64,000 nucleotides of DNA from Balanoglossus misakiensis (Eukaryota; Hemichordata). Location: NCBI GenBank assembly GCA_040954595.2, contig CM082597.2, positions 1,612,001-1,676,000 of the forward strand. The letters are read 5' to 3'. The notes beneath the pieces were generated by a model, which was not told where the DNA came from, searched no databases, and saw only the letters and a program-made list of their open reading frames with translations. Made by a program: the position numbers and the translations under genes. Below are positions 11,003-26,000 of the stretch, one piece after another. How positions within the stretch are numbered: position 1 is the first letter of the stretch; every line of letters starts with the position of its first letter.

Positions 11003-14000
11003 TTATGATTCTGCTTGCTCAGCAGGAGCATCACTCTGTTCTGCCGGTTTGTCTTCTTCTGCGGGCGCTGCAGGGGCTTCACCTTCTGGTTCTGCTGCAG
11101 CATCTGTTGTTGCTGCTGCTGTTTCTTCTGCTGGGGCGTCTGTTTGCTCTGTTGGTGCGTCTGCTGGTTTCTCTGTTTCTTCTGTTTGTGGTTGTGAGTC
11201 TTCTGCAGTAGCAGCTGCGGGCTCCTCTGCTGCTGGTTCATCAGATGTTGGTTTCTCCGTCGCTGGTTCCTCTGTCGCTGGTTCCTCTGCTGCAGGGGCC
11301 TCTGCTGCAGGTGCTTCTGCTGCAGGTGCCTCATCAGCTGCAGGTGCCTCAGCCGTCGGTTCTTCATCTGCCGGTTTCTCAGCAGCTGGTTCCACTTCCC
11401 CAGACGCTTCTTCGACCGGTTCAGCCACTGCAGCATCATCCACAGCCGGTTCTTTCTTCACTGGTTCCTCCGTAGCTACCTCCTCTGCCGCAGGCTCTTC
11501 CGTCGCTGGTTCACCCGCCCCCTCTGCACCACTCTTCATCTGTTTCACTTCCTTCCTTGCCTTCAATCCTTTGAATCCCGCCTGGATCTTCACAGCTGCC
11601 TTTTCGACCTCTGGATCGTTAAGGTCAATGTCAATCTCCTCCTCTTCTTTCTTTTCCTCTACGGCTGCCTCCTCTGTTGCTGGTGCCTCGGGCTGTTCCT
11701 CCTTCTGTTGCTCAACCTCTGCTGGTGCCTCAGGCTGTTCTTCCTTTTGTTGCTCCCCCTCCACTGGTGCCTCAGGCTGTTCCTCTTTCTGTTGTTCCCC
11801 CTCTGCTGGTTTTTCTGCTTCTGCTACCTCTGTTTGTTCTGTGACTGCTTTTTCTTCTGTTGCGTGTGTTTGCTGGAAAGATAGGCAAATGGGGTGGAGG
11901 TTAGGACTCTGAACATCAGAGTAAACCGTACACGGTGACAATGGGCAATTGCGACCCCAGACACAGCATCATCTGCCACATATACTGTGTGATATTGATA
12001 ACATATCACATGGCAATGGCCATATGATTTACTTAACCATTAGCAATTATTTATATTATCAAATAAATAAAATAAATCAAAAATTTTACAAACACTGAAA
12101 GAAAAGTTAAATAATGTACAAAAGTTACTGATAACAAAAACATCAACTATTGAAAGTGTCTGGGTATGGATGAACAAAATAAGAGACTCTTACAAACTGA
12201 GAATTATTGATAAACAACATGCAATGAGGGATGGGATTCTTGAAAGATTTAATAACATAAAGGTGATATGACTGCTTATAATATTTCGCATATTACACTG
12301 GGTACTGATGAAGCAGAGTTTTGGTCAGGATTTTTGTACCAGTCTCTTTTGACACAGAAAATCCTGACCGAAGAAGGAAGTTTCAGTTATCCAAAGTAAG
12401 TCTATGATAAGGGAACAATGTGTGAAGGGATTTCAAAACATCTTAAATGAAATTCCTGACAATTACCGTGACTATATATAAATCTACATGCAGTGATCAC
12501 TGACCCACACAGTTTACACATATGAACAAAATTGGACGTATGAGACAAAACAAATTAATGTTATAGACTCATTGCCATGACTACTTATACAGAAAACATG
12601 AGTCTGATCTTGAAAAGCCATGAATGGTTCGAGAATCGACATGACACGATACCACATAGCAGATTTCCATGTACTTAGAGTTTGGCTTACTTAGCTTGAT
12701 GTCTCCTTTGAATAAGTTAATATTGAAACAAGAAGGGGGCATGATTAGCATACATATGAAATCAACAAACCATGATTTCATGACTGAAAAGAGACAAGCT
12801 GTCACAAAACATTGAAAACTGCAACACACTTTGTGTCTTTAAAATTCAAAATGGTTTCACTGGTGCAGAGAACATTATAGATACATGTATTGTGTGATTC
12901 TTCAGCTCCATGCATTGCAGTGCGGTGCAGTGCTCTGCGCATACTCTGTGCGTTGGTAAATCTCATCTTCCAATGGCAATCGTTGTTAAATTGGCATAGA
13001 GGACCATACACATTTAACTTCAAGAACTGGGACAAGTTTCTTACTAACTCCTTTCATTTTATTTAATTGTTACTTAACAAATGATTGACACAATGCAAAA
13101 AAAAAATCTACAATTTTTTTAAAAAGCCAACAGACAGACAGGCACCATGCAGAAATATTAAACCAATATACATCCAGCGCAGGAAAAAGAGAGAGACTAC
13201 ATGCAGGTTTAACCCTTTCACCACCTCAGAGTATTCCAACCCTGTTGCTTTCTGTGTGTGGTTCGAACCACTGACAGGGAAAGAGGGGTGAAAGGGTTAA
13301 AGGTTACGTAACAGCGGCAGATAAGAGACACAGAGAGATGGGTAAATGTAGACAAACCATGATGGTGAATAACTTGGATGGGAAGTAAACAAAGCCTCTA
13401 CTATTTGTCCTGGGAAGAGAGAAAAAAGCCATGGAAATAATGACAGATTGGCATTTGAAAGAAAAGATGGAAATGCCAACAGCTGAAGATTAGGAACAGA
13501 AGCAAGGAGCTATTTGATTTTTAGTTAGCAGCTGACTAGCGACCTAGTATACATGTCAACAATAATAACATCATCAAAAACGTTAAATTTCCTTTTTTCC
13601 CTATATGATACCTTTCAACACTATAAGTTTCGTTATGTTTTTATTTGACCAACATCTTCTTTGGGGAGTCCAACCCCGCCATACATGAGAATTCCCTATT
13701 TGAATGATATAATGCAAAGCCATTGGTTTCAGCCAATGAGAATGTAACTTTCAGTGATTTGCATGAAAAACACAAGTACACCTGGTAACGACACTCTTCT
13801 CAGCCAATCACAGTCCCTACCTCTTTCATTTCTTTGACTTCTTTCCTTGCTTTAAGACCCTTAAAACCTGCTTGAATTTTCACTGCGGCTTTCTCCACCT
13901 CTGGGTCATCAAGGTCAATGTCAATCTCTTCTTCCTGTTCAGCAGCCTTAGTCTCGCCCTGTCAATCAAAATAAAGTTCAAAGGTCATGCAAAGGCGTGC

Positions 14001-17000
14001 GTGTTAATGCAAGAGAATTGTGTCATATGCTTTAGTGGGTGTCTGTGACTGAGTCTGTACGTGTTGGTGAGTGGTGATACAAGTTTTGAAGAATCATGCA
14101 AGAAACATCTATATATACAAGTATCATATACATTTATAAACTACACAATAGTGACACATACCAGTACCAAGTACATGCACTGTTCAAAGGCAAAAAATAT
14201 CTAGCCCACCACCCATGCCCAGTCCCATACCATCCCAGAAAGTGCAGTTGACTTGAACTTGCCCCATCCTTTACATTACACCGATTACAAGCGAGACAAT
14301 ACTACTTACAACACCACGTGAATAATCCATAAGAAGTGTGGTTTATCACAACTAAGACCCACATTCTAATTAGGCACTTGTAACCACATTATGTTCATGG
14401 GTACATATCTTATGTAGGAATAATAATGATGGTTGAGACAACCAATCAAACATAATGACATCATGACTGTCAGTACGGCATTTCAGTATTAGGTTTTTAA
14501 GATATTGGCTCCCCGACAGATCTCTTGGAAATTATTATTACTCATAGTAGCTGATGGAATATTTAGAAAATTATACACATTGTATGCTATTGCTCCTATT
14601 TTCACACCTTACTACTTTAAGTTTTACTTCTGATCAGTGTTTCAACAAGATTGTCCTCAACTACATCAACAGCTAGTAAACAAACAGCTGAATAGATATT
14701 TGTATTTTTCTAAACGCCCTCTTGTTTCAGATTAGGAGGTAACATGATTGACTGCTTACTACATGGAATTTGTTATGGTTAGTGTTCTGTGTAACACACC
14801 AATGCAATTACCTATGAAATTAGTTGAACTGCAGATTTATATGTTCTCATGCGTTTTTGTGCAGGCTATGATTCTTGAGAGATGTTATTCACAAACCAAT
14901 GAATGGATGATATGTGTCTTTGACTTATGAAATGAAGCAAAAAGCATAACTTTGTTAGTTACTTTATCCTAAAACTGAAAAGCAGTGACAGAAAAAATGC
15001 CATGTGAACAATCTACATCATTGATTTTCGCAGATTTCGCTTTAGTAAGCTTTCAATTTTTAACATCAATTTAAGTTTTTGGAGTTCCTAGTTTGTTGTC
15101 TTTTTTATTTACATGGTGATTTCAATGTAAATGGGGGAAACACAGGACATGAGGAAAAACAAGAATTTTGTTTGATTATTGTAAGAATGACATGCCATGA
15201 ATGAATGTGTCAGGTTTAGTGTAAATCCGTGGAATTCCAGTCTTACAACCACGGAAAGGAGCATCGGGAGATGTTCCGGAAAGGGAACATCACATGGAAC
15301 GAATATTACGGATAATGAAGATCATCAAAGTAGTGCCACTATGAAAACTTAATGTGGTTTCAATATGAGATAAAATATGTGGATTAACTTTGGGAGAATG
15401 GGTCAGATTAAGGAAACGATGCATGGGGGATTGCATTAGGCAGTTACAATTCATTATATATGTAAATTACATGCAGATTACATGCAGAGGTGATTTGCAT
15501 ATATGCGTGCATTGGGAGAGCTACCGATTCGGTTTTACGACTACATATACTTTTGGGGTTTCTCTTTGGAGTGGAGTGGTTCAGAGGGTAGCTTTGCTGT
15601 TGTAGATATTACGAGAAGAGACGTACGTGCAAACTACTTTCTACGACTGTGATTACCATTAGCCTGTTTAGATTAGTACGCCCCTACCTCCGGGTTATCG
15701 GTCTCGTCCTTCAATTCTTTAACCTGTTTTCGGGCTTTCATCCCTTTAAAACCTGCTTGAATTTTGACAGCTGCTTTTTCAACGTCAGGATCCTCAAGGT
15801 CAATGTCAATCTCCTCCTCCTCCTCGGTTGGAGTCACGTCATCCGTCACATTCCCCCCTTTTAGTTCCCCGACCTCTTTTCGGGCCTTGAACCCCTTGAA
15901 ACCAGCTTGAATCTTAACAGCTGCTTTCTCCACCTCAGGATCATTCAAATCAATATCAATTTCCTCATCATCAACCCCCTCTTTTTGCCCCTCCCCGTCT
16001 CTCATTTCTGTCACCTGTTTCCTGGCTTTGAACCCTTTAAAGCCAGCCTGAATTTTGACTGCCGCTTTCTCAACATCAGGATCATTCAAATCAATGTCAA
16101 TTTCTTCTTCAGCATCAGCTGCTTCTTCTTTGTCCAACATTTTCCCCTCACCCTCTTTCAATTCACTGACCTCTTTTCTCGCTTTGAACCCTTTAAACCC
16201 AGCCTGAATTTTGACCGCCGCTTTCTCAACCTCTGGATCGTTCAAGTCAATGTCAATATCCTCCTCGGACACCTCTTTTTCCCCCTCCCCCTCTTTCATA
16301 TCCGCCACTTGCTTCCTGGCTTTAAAACCTTTGAAGCCAGCCTGAATTTTGACCGTTGCCTTCTCAACTTCCGGATCATTCAAATCAATGTCAACTTCCT
16401 CTTCTGTGTCAGCTGATTTTTCTCTGCTCAATGTTTCCCCCTCCCCTTTCAATTCACTGACCTCTTTTCTAGCTTTGAACCCTTTGAACCCAGCCTGAAT
16501 TTTGACCGCAGCTTTTTCAACCTCTGGATCATTTAAGTCAATGTCTACCTCTTCAGCCGGTGTCTCCTCAGCAGGTTTCTGTTCTTCCTCTGCCTTGCTT
16601 TCTCCTTCTTTCATTTCCTTGACATGCTTCCTTGCTTTCAGCCCCTTGAATCCAGCCTGGATCTTCACGGCTGCCTTCTCCACTTCCGGATCTTCCAGAT
16701 CTATGTCAATTTCCTCTTCCTCTTGTTTCTGTTCTTCCACCTATGGATAATAAAAAGAAAGACTCTCAGTGTTAAGAAAGTAACTGATCAGCAGCCGGAT
16801 ATATACATGTACCACAACGCATGTAACTTACAAGTGGCACAATTTTTAAATTATCCGTTCTACTATTTTCTACACAAATCACGTATTTAATGTTTTAATA
16901 CCTTGGTTTCTGTTGCTGTTTCCTCCTCAGCCTTTTCCTCAGTTTCCTTCACAAACACAAACATGGACACAAAATAAACATCCACTGACAAGACAAACAT

Positions 17001-20000
17001 GAAAATGACGTACAAGACAAACATATATAAATTGCATGTGTACAACACAAGGTGGTGACTGACCTCTGTCTCTGCTGGAGTTTCCTCAGTGACAGCCTCT
17101 TGTGTTTCCTTGACAAACAAGACAAACACAGATAAACAAACAAACAAACAAACAAAAACAAGACAGACATTGACACAGACATACACAATCACAGACTGAA
17201 TGTCAAATTGCTGTTGGCTGACAATCACATCAAAAGTCAAACCTGACATTGATGTGATGGTCACTTTGGATACCAATACTGGTTAATTTCATTCTTTGTC
17301 AACAACAACAACAACAACAACATACACACCTGAGTCTCTGCTGTAGTCTGTTCCTCTACTTTCTCCTCTACGTCCTTTTGCACACAAAGCAAAACAGCAC
17401 AAATAAGACAAAACAAAGGGCATGCAAACAAGATACATGGTTCACATGGACAAGCAACATAACATAAATGTATACAGCACATGACAGCTGACATACTACA
17501 CAAAAAAGGCCTTTGGTAAAATGGTGTCTCAAAGTGTGACAAAACACCGTAAATAAACAAAAAAGCAACAATATGCCTACCTTTGATTCTGTTGCCTGCT
17601 CTGCTTCAGCGACTGGTTCACTGGCCTTCACAAAACACAAACACAAACATCAACATAAACAACAATATGGACAAATAAAAACAACTAAGCACTACACTAT
17701 ACATGTATGTGGTGATTACAAACTGGTGATCCATTTCATATTAGCAAACGAGTTTTGATCTGTACTATATCACTATGGCATCGCGGTCTCAGATCGTCAA
17801 AAGCTGATCAGCTAAAGTACAATAACGAGAGATGTTGTGTGACATACTGTATTACACTGTAATACCTGCATGACAGATTACCAGAGTGCATAACAGGATA
17901 TCCCATCTTGTCGTTTAGAAATCTAGTGCATAATTATGTGATGCCGATTGCATGGCAAGAGCTGAAGGTTTATGTTGTGCCAATGGTTTTGATGAGCAGT
18001 GCTCTAACCATCATACAATACTGACTGAAATATCTGCTTGAATTTCACGGTTGATGTCCTTTAAAATGAACATCTGCAATTTCCGTGACTACCAAAGCAA
18101 GAAGAGTTGAGTGATGAAAGATCACAATCAACGAAAGCACCAGGGTGTAGCTAATCTGCCGTCATGAAAAGGGATCAAACCTTTCACAGGCAAGGTGAAT
18201 GAGATAGAGAAGATTACAACCAGACCATCTGTTTGTGGAGAAGATCTGACATGTGCAGAGGCAGAGATACAGTTGGTGCCCTAATTGATCTTTCCCCAAG
18301 GAATATCAGACAGAACTTTTTTGCGCTTGGCAGTAGAGCAGTTACATCACATATGCCCTGAAAGGTGCACAGATCTTTGCGGAACCGAACGACAAACCTC
18401 CTCAGTTTCTGTCTCCTCTTTCATAACCTGTTCCCCTTCCTTCACAACCTCCTCTGCGAGCTCCCTCACTGCCTTCTCCTCAACCTCCTCCTCATCCTTC
18501 TCCTCTTTTTTATCCTTTACAGTTTCAGCTTGGTCCTCAACTTTGACCTTCATCGGTTAGTGGGTCACATGACAGAGACACATTAGATGAGGATGAAAGA
18601 TGAAACAAGATGAAAGTGAGAATGGTGTTAGAAGACATGATGAACACAAATGACATGAAATGTTATGTCTCACGCCGGGATAATTACATACATGTATATG
18701 TGTAGTTGTATCTACTGCTCAATTTTGCTCAATTGTCAATATGTTTTGTGGCATATTTTGATCAATATTTTCGTAATGACAGCTAGCTAGGTATGCAAAA
18801 TTACATTTCACAAAGAATCAAATAATATAGCAACGGACAGTTTCTGATAATAATGTTTTGCTTTAGTCATGATTTGGAATGAAAAGGCTGAGAAATGGAT
18901 TTTCATTTTGTGGGCTGGCTGAATGGTTGATCAATGATCTGATGGGCATGCATCTCACTATTATGTTGTTACAAGAGGTCAGTTAAAACACACCTCCTCA
19001 ACCTTAACCTCCTCTTGTTCAATGGTTTGTTCCATCTCAGTCTCTTCTTCTTCTGGGGCCTGCTCCCCCTCATCGCCATTGACAACCACACTGTCATTAG
19101 TCGTTTCCTTTGTTAGTTAAGTATGAAGTGAAATGTATACGTAACGATAATAATGAAAAAATGGATGAAATGATGGCCACATACGGTGAAATGGAAAACA
19201 ATGAGCATGAAACTACAATGCAATGCTTCTAACATGCTACTAATACTGGACCTTTTACAGTATATTGCATTGGCATAAAACTGTATCATGTTCCAAAATG
19301 CAATGCTGTATGTATATTATTAGGCTAACTGAACCACAAATACCTGCATAAGTCTATCATTAGCAAAATATCACATAGTCGTGATATTGGATTTTGGCAG
19401 AGTCGAGTAACAGCAATGATTTTCAATGACAACCATGACAAAACACGCACAAAGCCTCATTGAACCACTGACAATTTGCAACTGAAACAATTCTCAGAAA
19501 AGCTCTATCTCCTGATTAGATTTTCTTGTCGAGATAAAAGGATGAATGTTCTGCACGTAAAATTAGACACAAAGTTGCATCATCAATCATGCTGAGGCTA
19601 AAGTAGGATGATTTCTTCTAATGCAAGTTCGATCGATCAGTTGTGACCTGGCACTTGCTTCTCGCGGATCACTGAAACTTTTATCAATCATTGCAGTCAT
19701 GATGCTATCTCCTTTTATATTTTTCTCCTTCTTTGCGGGCAGCTGCGTGAAGCACAGCAGGCTGCCACGTTTTTTCTACATCAGCTGATTCCCAGCACGA
19801 CCAGTGATGTCATGTCACGTTTAATGAGACGATTTCCCGTGGGGATTCAAACAAATGAGGCAGAGTCTTCAATGATGGGTTTTTTCTTGATAACGTCACA
19901 AACTTCTCCTTATACTAACATGAAAGTACACAGCACTTGTTCTGTTACTATAATAAGAGTAGCTTGATGTCACGCCACTTCTTTCATTTTCAATTTGATC

Positions 20001-23000
20001 AGCGTGAAATCGAAATTACCATCCAACCCCACACACCACAGTGATCGACACCAAGTGTCAAATTTGTGGCAAGAATACAATCAGAAATATTTGACAAATC
20101 ATTCCTGAGGCGACCGGCGACCACTTATGTGAACACACACTTACCTGTTCTTGATCAGTTTTCACTTCCTGCTCAGTGGCAGCTACTTCCTCGACAGCAT
20201 CCTTGGAAATTAAAAATTCAACACACAGACATTTACAAAAACTGAACAAATAAAACATGGCAGACATGTACAATGTATACATACATGTATGTATGTATGT
20301 GTGTGTGTGTATGCATTGTATGTATGTACACGTATTTACATGTACGGTATGTATGTATGTATGTACATTGTATATGTATGTGTATGTATGTGTGTGTGTA
20401 TGTATGATTGGATGGATGGACATAATATTATACATAAATTTGATGAACAAATTCAACGGAAAATTAAAATCAAACATCAAATATGAAGAAAACAAAAAAA
20501 GACAAAAATGTAGACAATCACACCCTACCTTTTTCTCAGCAGGGGCCTGTTCCCCTTCATCTTTGACACCATTTTCTTTTGCCTCCTTTGACGAACCAAC
20601 ACAAAACAAAACAAGTCACAAACAAGGACAAGACAAGGTGTGTACATTACTGCTCGCATGGGTACAGTACATGTAGGTGACATACAAAATGTGAGGCGGA
20701 TTTGAACAGTTTTATCATTGCTATGAAATGGAATGGTAGAATGCTAATAGACTAAGCATCCTACATACTAGTAGTACATAACATCAAACCTCACAGACTT
20801 CAACTGTGGAGCCTAGGTATTGTATATAAGCAGGTCAGACTCATACAATGAGATATGAGGTCAATATATTAAAAATACATGTACAATACTTCATTTCAGT
20901 AGAATCACTATGCACATACCGGCAGCTAGGTGAGATGAATGTTAAAATTTAAAATACTCATATGAATTTTTAAAATGGAATTAGTCATCGCCAAGCTGGC
21001 AGATGGTGGATGGATGGTGATCTCAAACTGATTGTGAGGGCTCTTGTAATAAAATCATGTGTCCAGGAGTTATATTATTGCTTTGGAATGATAATGAAGG
21101 AAATTTGCAAGCTTGACATTCTTACAACCTCTGGTTTGGTACGGATGGGAAACCTCTTTAATTATACCAGAGTTGTCTCAATGAGCCTCAAAAACACAGG
21201 GCAGCGATTATTTACACAACACCACAATGCATGTGTTACACAGCCCGATGTAAACAATTACACCATGTGTATAAAGTGTTAGTGTTACATACAACTTCGT
21301 AGAACAGGTAACAAAACACCACTACATGTAACTTACCCCTCTCAGATGGTGGATATTCTTTAAAGCCGATGTTTCAATTCTGTTGCTTTAGTCAATATCC
21401 AACTTTAAGGTACATCAGCCAACTCGAGTAACTGTCGACTATTTTTCAATGCTTTGCTCTGTATATCAACCTCAATAATATTTTTACTGAAATATGAACT
21501 TACAACTTTCTCTTCTGACTTCATTTGATGGACTTCTTTCCTGGCTTTGAGTCCTTTGAAACCAGCTTGGATTTTCACGGCTGCTTTCTCAACTTCCGGA
21601 TCATTGAGATCGATGTCAATCTCCTCTTCTTCCTGTTTTGTTTCACTGTCTTTCCTGGAAAAAACAGCAATCCAATATCATGTCATGGAAGTACAATATT
21701 CCATGTTAACAGAGGACAGTGTGACAGGGCATTGGTCTGCATGGCTCATATTTACACATGTACTGTTCTTTTGAAGATGAAAACCACTTACTTCATCTCT
21801 TCAACCTTCTCTCTTGCCTGGTGACCTCTGACCCCTGCCTGGATTTGCGTGGCTGCTGCTTGTTGCTGTGGGTCGCTTGCGTCTCCGATGTTTTCCTGAA
21901 AGCAACAAACACAAACAAAAAGTGTGGAAAACGAACCAAAATAAACAAACCATGACAAAACCATAAAAGTAACTGAAGAAGATGCTATATACAGGAGACT
22001 CATGCATGTTGAAAATGATGAGCGAAAAAAAAATGGGGTTAAAAATCCATGCATGTTGGCATGCATTCTGTGAGCACTGTGAAACAGTAAGATGATGATT
22101 TTAGGAATGGAATTTTTTCAAGAACACAAAATCATGTGAATTGATAACAAATGACAGTTTTATCGAGTTTTGTCGAGATATTAAATTACAAACACAATGT
22201 ATGAGAAGTATAGTTTTTTTTAAATACAGTAACTCAGACATAAAGATACAGAGAGCAGCTGGCAAGATGCTATCCCAGGGGTCTGGATGAAATTCCGGGA
22301 AAACGGGTGAACGACCATGAGACATGCGGGTTTGTGATGCCGGGGGTTCGTCATTCAAGGGTTTGCAAAAGAAAGAAAAATGGTTGGTGGGATACACCGA
22401 GTTAGAACGGAGGGAGTCACAGTCTCACATGTTTGGAGCGCCGGGATAGCCTGGAGCTGCCCTTTCCCATGTTATGTGTGGGTGAGGAAGTCTGCAAAGG
22501 GAAGAGAGTTGTGAGCTGTGTGTGAGTTGATTAAAAATGAATGTACAAGGTGGAGTGTGCTCTGGTGATACAGAAGGAAAATCAGCCGTAATACTGTACA
22601 TAGGGAACTGTGTGCAAGACAAAACAAGTTACTTTGTTTTGTTTGTTTTCTTCGTCATCACCATGGGACTGAGCAATCATAGGGGGTCCGATTTGGATCT
22701 GATCACTACTTCAGACCCTTTTTCACAGAATATGAAACGTGATACAAGAATTCCTGATTGAATATAACTAAACAATTGCCCAATATGTGGGACTGGCATT
22801 ATAAGACACATTTTGGGAAAAAGGCTGGTCTGTAGCTGGAAAGATGTCAAAACTGAAAAAGTTAGAAAGGAAGACTAGAATAACCCTGGCAGGTGGCTTT
22901 TGCTGCTAATGGCTCGTTATGCATCAATCATTGTAGAGTATCTTTAAATAGAGATAATACATGCAAAGGAATACCATCGTAAATAATCCATTCATGGAAG

Positions 23001-26000
23001 GATCCATACAAAATTGCTACTAACTCTTTCTTATTCTATTCAGCACAGAACGGTTATCGATGATGAGCTTGTACGTTCCAGAAGATAAAAATGCATATTT
23101 GATCAGAACTTGTTACGCATAAAACTAGTTACCACTAAGGTAATCTGCTGTACAAGATTCTGCTACACGCAACTTATACACAAACTTCAATCCATTATAA
23201 TTTGATATCACTGTCTTGTCCCTTCTGTTTCACCTCTTATCAAATTATAACTCATATGTACAGAACGATTGACATTCATATGAGCATAAAAATGAATTAA
23301 ACTCTTTTGGGAAATTACAATCAGACATTCTGGTGGGGTTTATGTCTATCTCTCGCATCACGCATGATTGAACAATTAGTCTAATGATATTGACACTAGC
23401 CACAAAATGTCAAAAGGCAGAAATGCAGACGAGAGATAACAGAACAAATTTGAAGTAAAATTTTTATTGCAGCCTGTCACGGGGTTCAGAAGATATGCAA
23501 ATATCATGTGTGTCTATCACTTTGGCGTCTAGTATCATGTCCCGTGTTAATTCTGTAATGAGATGCAAAAAGTGAAAATACACCGTGATGATTGGCTAGC
23601 AAAAGTCATGTGATAGTAGCTCACTTGAGCAAAAATACTGAGTTGTAGAAATTATGATTTTGTCAGGATAGTGACAATTTTTTTATGCTAGCAGTGTGCC
23701 AGATAGGTACCACCAGCACACAAAATGATTTGTACGAGAAACATTTCCTTCTCTTTAAAAAATGAAACTGTGATGAATGTTTTGCGAGTGACTTTCTACG
23801 ATATTCATAAATATCTCCAAAATGGTCTTTTGTGTGTCGCCCCGCATTTCAATTCCCAGCGGATAATTCCCCCATCAGCCTCGTAATATCAATAATTTAT
23901 CATTCGCACATCAATCATGGATTCAATTAATGCCATGCATAAATCAGCCTTTTATCTTATCAAAGATAAAAGCAGCCCCGGCAATGGTCGGTTTATCATT
24001 GCATGGAATTAGGAATTCACGTCAGGTGTGTTTCAGTCATTACCATGTATGCACGTCTGATGCATTGTGAGTTTAAAGTTTTACTATGTGCCAGGAGGAG
24101 AAATTCCTTTGCAATGTCGAATGAGTCTATGCCAGGATCAGTGTGACCTATAAGCTCATATGATGCGCCACTGACTCAACAAACTCACTGGTGACTCAAG
24201 AAAATTATCCACTATACTACATACAAAGGTATACGGCTGACTCAGGGAAATTTTTAGAAATCCTCAAATTGACTCAAAGCTTTTTAAAATTATATATTTA
24301 TAGGGTACACTGGTCAAGATATGGGTACCAGCCAGTGGGTCTTTTGGCCAATCAGTGGGCCATTTTAACCCACTGACTGGGTCATTTCAACCCACCAATG
24401 GGGTCCTTCCAAACTGCAAGTGGGTCTCTTTCGCCTACCTGTATTAGGGCATTGGAAGCACATGGACAACTTAGCCTGAAGGTTCTTGGTCAAAATCCTA
24501 ATCGCTAAATATGCAATTGTCTTTATAATAATGAGATGCCATGTCAAGGAAAATATCCCTTCCAGGCCTCCACGAATATCTCAATCAAGGACAAGGATTT
24601 AAATAATCCCCATGGAATTACCAGCGCCAAATAGGGAAAACTGACTTCTTCAAATTATCCACTATTCAGGATAATGAGGATTAAATTGAAAGAGTGACAG
24701 TAATATTGCATTGCAGTCATCATTTATGAGTAAATTAAACCTCATGTTCTGACTACAATGTGTTGAAATAAATTGGCGTTGACATAATTGAATATCACCT
24801 CGCATTTGCTCATGTCCTTAGGACAAGATATTACATGTAATTTATACCGAATTGGTAAAACTACAAATTCAGATTTTTCCTCCTGAAAATTTACATTAAT
24901 TTCAATATTCATTTGATATTTCACCAACACAAACTGGTTGACTAAAATTTTCATAAACAACATCTTACAATGAAAATGAGTTTCCTCAAAGAAATTCAAA
25001 TTAATTTTCCAAATTGCACTTTGTATAATGAGAACTGGCAAAGTTTTGTTGGAAAAGTCCCTAAATTGGCCTCCAGATGAATACATAAAGTTGAATTAGC
25101 GAAAGACAATTATTTTAAGATGTCATGATTACATCGTGTCAGGATCGACAGAATGAATCGATGTGGGGAATTAAAGTTCACAGGGAAAATCCATCTTACG
25201 TGAAGATCTACCAAAGATTTGTACGTGACTGTTCGGTACTAATTTAATAAGTTGGCATGTTATTTTACAATTTTAAAATAACAGACAAAAATATCGCAGA
25301 CTAGAAATATAGTTGACCTACCTACCTGCTGGCTGTGTCTTGTGTGTGTGGGTGGAATATGGATGTTTTTTACGACGACGGAAAATTCAGAGAGTATTCC
25401 AGAGGGAATTTACGGAGAGTCAGGTTAAGTGGCAGTTGACAGATGGGATTCCTTGCAGAATCCAGATCAGTCAATATTTGTCAAATCAAGCGTCAGATCA
25501 CTATCAGACGTCAAGACTTGCTGTGTCACCTCGCCTGTGATTGGACAGCGTGCGATCACGTGAACCCCTGCCTGAGCAATTTCGTTACAAAGGACCTGAT
25601 TGGTCAATATTCATCAACCGCTTCGATCAGTACAGTATTGCTCTGTAGAATATTGGCCAAATCCCAGAATGTAAATTTCTCTGAATTTTTTGTCGATTTG
25701 GTTGGGGGTAGTGAGTTACATTAAAGTTTATAACAGATAGACCAATGGCCCGGGATCTGTGCGACTGTCTGTATATTTTATACGTATGTGTTCGATTGAG
25801 AAATGTGTTTTAGAAGCACTGGTCTGCATAGACTCGATACCACAGTTTCAAGTCACTACTAAACACTAAGCTATAGTCGCTGGCCTCTCAATTTGTGCAA
25901 GTGATACTAATTAGAGTCTTTGCAAACATGCAGACTCCCTCATCCCTGGAGAATTCCAGTCATTAGGCATGCATTAAATGTGGACAAATTGATTAATTGC

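Noticed and set aside
10902-11912. Long plus-strand Ser/Ala-rich open frame
   Set aside because: It is the complement of the Ala/Glu/Pro-rich last exon of the SPA17-like gene, where low complexity keeps all frames open; the minus-strand frame has the acceptor and the IQ motif.
13255-13270. GGTTCGAACC resembling a tRNA T-loop
   Set aside because: It sits between the inverted ends of a MITE-like element and no acceptor stem or anticodon arm surrounds it; I found no tRNA in the window.
15907-16416. Plus-strand open frame across the IQ array
   Set aside because: Shadow of the seven-IQ exon; regular repeats create a repeating antisense frame.
22101-22622. Open frames in intron 2 of the SPA17-like gene
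   Set aside because: No domain, no splice signals in phase, composition as in the flanking intron.
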